A stretch of 15,782 nucleotides of DNA from the NCBI GenBank assembly GCA_013812695.1, contig JACCSZ010000015.1, positions 1 to 15,782 on the forward strand, given 5' to 3'. Below, one piece after another: positions 14,216 through 15,782 of the stretch. Origin of the DNA: Gemmatimonadales bacterium (lineage in GTDB: Bacteria; Gemmatimonadota; Gemmatimonadetes; Gemmatimonadales; GWC2-71-9). The stretch's first letter is position 1. The number at the start of each line of letters is the position of its first letter. Below the pieces are notes generated by a model. The model was given only the letters and a program-made list of their open reading frames with translations, was not told the origin of the DNA and made no database searches. Made by a program: the position numbers and the translations under genes.

Positions 14216-15170
14216 CGCCGCGAGCCTCGTGGCGCTCGGGCGCCGGGTCGTCGAGCAGGAAGCCGCGGCCATGCAGGGCGCGGCTGCCCGGCTCGACGAC
14301 GGGTTCGCGCGGGCGGTGCGGTTGTTGGCCGGCGCCACGGGCCGAGTGATCGTGTCGGGGGTCGGCAAATCCGGGCTCATCGCGCGGAAGCTCGCGGCCA
14401 CGCTCACCTCCACCGGCACCGCCGCCACGTACATCCACCCGGTGGATTCGCTGCACGGCGATCTCGGGCTGGTGGGTCGGAACGACGTGGCGATCGTGTT
14501 CAGCAAGAGCGGCGAGTCGGAGGAGCTGTTCGGCCTGGTCGGATCGCTGCAGCGGATGGGCGTGCCGATCATCGCGATCACGGGGGCGATGCAGTCCACC
14601 CTGGCGCGCGTGGCCGCCGTGGCGCTCGACGGCGCCGTCGCCGAGGAGGCGTGCCCGCACGATCTCGCGCCGACCACCAGCACCACCGTGGCGCTCGCAC
14701 TTGGCGATGCCCTCGCGGTGACGCTGCTCAAGCTGAAGGGGTTCCGGCGCGAGGAATTCGCCGCGCTGCACCCGGGCGGCTCGCTGGGGCGGAAGCTCCT
14801 GCTCCGCGTGCGGGACGTGATGGTGTTGCCGGGCCACGTGCTGGGTGCCGACGCCACCATGCGGCACGCGGTCATGAGCCTGGCCCACGACCGTGGCCTG
14901 GCCGTCGTGGTGGAGGACGGCCGCCTCGCGGGTGTCCTCACCCCCGGTGACCTGACCCGGCTGGCGGAGCGGGATGCCGGGTTCCTGGAATTGCCGGTGG
15001 GCGGCGTCATGACCCGCGCGCCCCACACGGCGGCCCCGGAGGAGCTGGCCGCCGCCGCCGTCGGCACCATGGAGCGCTACGGAGTGATGGCGCTGCCGGT
15101 CGTGGACGACGGCGGGGTGGTGGTCGGCGCGGTGCACCTGCACGACCTCATGCGGGCGGGGGCGGTGTAG
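14205..15170 (+). CDS. kdsD: Arabinose-5-phosphate isomerase KdsD (SIS + CBS pair)
   Basis: Converts ribulose-5-phosphate to arabinose-5-phosphate, the first step to KDO. The 321-residue protein has a SIS domain (about 35-200) with VSGVGKSGLIARKLAATLTSTGTAA, HGDLGLV and FSKSGESEE, and two CBS domains (about 203-258 and 264-320). Residues K55, E104, E148 and H189 occupy the places of the E. coli KdsD catalytic set K59, E111, E152 and H193. H189 lies in LHPGGSLGRKLL. The GTG at 14205 is the most upstream reasonable start and sits inside kdsC; no better start or clear Shine-Dalgarno site appears. The GutQ paralogue type cannot be excluded by sequence alone, but the operon makes KdsD the natural name. 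Confidence 0.95.
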   Translation: MPSDAASLVALGRRVVEQEAAAMQGAAARLDDGFARAVRLLAGATGRVIVSGVGKSGLIARKLAATLTSTGTAATYIHPVDSLHGDLGLVGRNDVAIVFSKSGESEELFGLVGSLQRMGVPIIAITGAMQSTLARVAAVALDGAVAEEACPHDLAPTTSTTVALALGDALAVTLLKLKGFRREEFAALHPGGSLGRKLLLRVRDVMVLPGHVLGADATMRHAVMSLAHDRGLAVVVEDGRLAGVLTPGDLTRLAERDAGFLELPVGGVMTRAPHTAAPEELAAAAVGTMERYGVMALPVVDDGGVVVGAVHLHDLMRAGAV

Positions 15171-15171
15171 C

Positions 15172-15741
15172 GTGGCCGAGCGATCCGGAGCGTGGTGGGG
15201 ATGTTGCTTCGCCGTCGTCGGGCTGCTGGCCCTCTCCGCCTGCGAAGAAACCGGCGTGAAGCCGACCACCACCGTGCAGGCCACCGACAGCGCCGATCAG
15301 GTGCTCGAGGGATTTTCTCATTACGTCACGAAGGACGGCGTCCGTCGGAGCCGGGTGGAGGCGGATACGGCTTACTTCTACGAGAATACCCAGGTGACGC
15401 AACTCCGGAAGATCCGGGTGGTGTTCTTCGATGGCCGGGGCGAGGAGGGGTCCACCCTCACGGCCAGGGGCGGCACGTACCGGTGGCAGGACGGCTCGAT
15501 GGAGGCCACCGGCTCCGTGCTCGTCGTGGCGCCGGACGGGAGACGGCTCCAGACCGAAACCCTCAAGTACGACAACGCCGCCAACACCATCTCAACCAAC
15601 GTGCGCTTCACGTTCGACCGCGGTTCGGAGCACCTGGAAGGCAACAGTTTCCGGTCCGACCCCGACTTTCGGAACGTGGTGACCGATCGTCCGCGCGGGA
15701 CGGCCGGAGACGGCTTGCTGCTGCCGGGGCAGGAACCGTGA
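15172..15741 (+). CDS. lptC: LptC-like LPS export protein, predicted lipoprotein
   Basis: Probable LptC, the part of the Lpt bridge that receives LPS from the LptBFG extractor and passes it to LptA. The 189-residue product has a signal sequence (CCFAVVGLLALSAC, 11-24) with a good lipobox, LSAC, giving C24 as the lipidation site. The body is an OstA/LptC-like beta structure: GVRRSRVEADTAYFYEN, IRVVFFDGRGEEGSTLTARGGTYRWQDGSMEATGSVLVV, then LQTETLKYDNAANTIST. E. coli LptC has an uncleaved membrane helix instead, so a lipid anchor would be a variation. GTG 15172 lies 1 nt after the kdsD stop. Its own stop overlaps the next possible start by 4 nt (GTGA). Confidence 0.85.
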   Translation: MAERSGAWWGCCFAVVGLLALSACEETGVKPTTTVQATDSADQVLEGFSHYVTKDGVRRSRVEADTAYFYENTQVTQLRKIRVVFFDGRGEEGSTLTARGGTYRWQDGSMEATGSVLVVAPDGRRLQTETLKYDNAANTISTNVRFTFDRGSEHLEGNSFRSDPDFRNVVTDRPRGTAGDGLLLPGQEP

Positions 15742-15782
15742 CGGGTCATCGCTCGATGCAGGGAGCAGGCGTCGCGATCAGG
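15738..15782 (+). CDS. Start of a truncated gene, possibly lptA
   Basis: GTG at 15738 overlaps the lptC stop (GTGA), as at other junctions in this window, and the frame stays open for 14 further codons to the edge (TGHRSMQGAGVAIR). An ATG at 15756 is an alternative start in the same frame. AGGAA at 15731-15735 is too close to the GTG (2 nt) for a good Shine-Dalgarno site. An lptA or lptB gene is expected by usual gene order, but the sequence here is too short to show it. Confidence 0.35.
   Translation, partial: MTGHRSMQGAGVAIR

Noticed and set aside
13577..15070. 497-codon minus-strand frame opposite kdsC and kdsD
   Set aside because: Low-complexity S/R/T/P-rich antisense shadow; the plus-strand genes have full catalytic motifs.

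Overview
The window is high-GC DNA (roughly two thirds G+C by eye), densely coding, from a Gram-negative bacterium that appears to make menaquinone by the futalosine route (mqnE, mqnA, mqnC) and KDO-containing lipopolysaccharide (kdsB, kdsA, kdsC, kdsD, lptC). High GC, this combination of pathways and the gene style fit Gemmatimonadota or a similar soil lineage. That placement is an inference: no rRNA or other decisive marker lies in the window.

Layout. (1) 91-2102 (+): mqnE and mqnA, overlapping by 4 nt. (2) 2103-2239: an intergenic stretch holding a dispersed-repeat-like motif and a perfect 10-bp hairpin. (3) 2240-5755 (+): mqnC, ispF, a DedA membrane protein fused to a TerB-like domain, and a XerD-type recombinase; each junction is a 4-nt overlap. 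The DedA gene seems to start at a non-canonical CTG. (4) 5870-6370 (+): a small helical, probably exported protein. It converges on (5) 6432-8884 (-), an ABC ATPase plus membrane subunit pair; a 9-bp hairpin at 6381-6402 separates the two. (6) 8885-9022: a divergent spacer with a good ECF-sigma-type promoter match. (7) 9023-9745 (+): an unrecognised single-pass membrane protein whose C-terminus carries an 11-residue repeat. (8) 9757-10368 (+): a stand-alone TrpG/PabA amidotransferase. (9) 10453-15741 (+): kdsB, pyrG, kdsA, kdsC, kdsD and lptC, running into a truncated gene at the window edge.

How the genes work together. MqnA, MqnE and MqnC carry out three of the four core futalosine-pathway steps; mqnB/mqnD-type enzymes and the late prenylation steps are not here. 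IspF belongs to the MEP isoprenoid route, which supplies the quinone side chain. In the last block KdsD, KdsA, KdsC and KdsB lead from ribulose-5-phosphate to CMP-KDO. PyrG makes the CTP that KdsB uses, and LptC takes part in LPS transport, so one operon joins precursor synthesis, nucleotide supply and export.

I see no CRISPR array, transposon, prophage, tRNA or rRNA, and no clear new multi-gene system. The most unusual points are the Cx5Cx2C cluster motif in MqnE, the DedA-TerB fusion with its hidden start, the hendecad repeat protein at 9023, the repeat/hairpin spacer at 2103-2239, and the ECF-like promoter.
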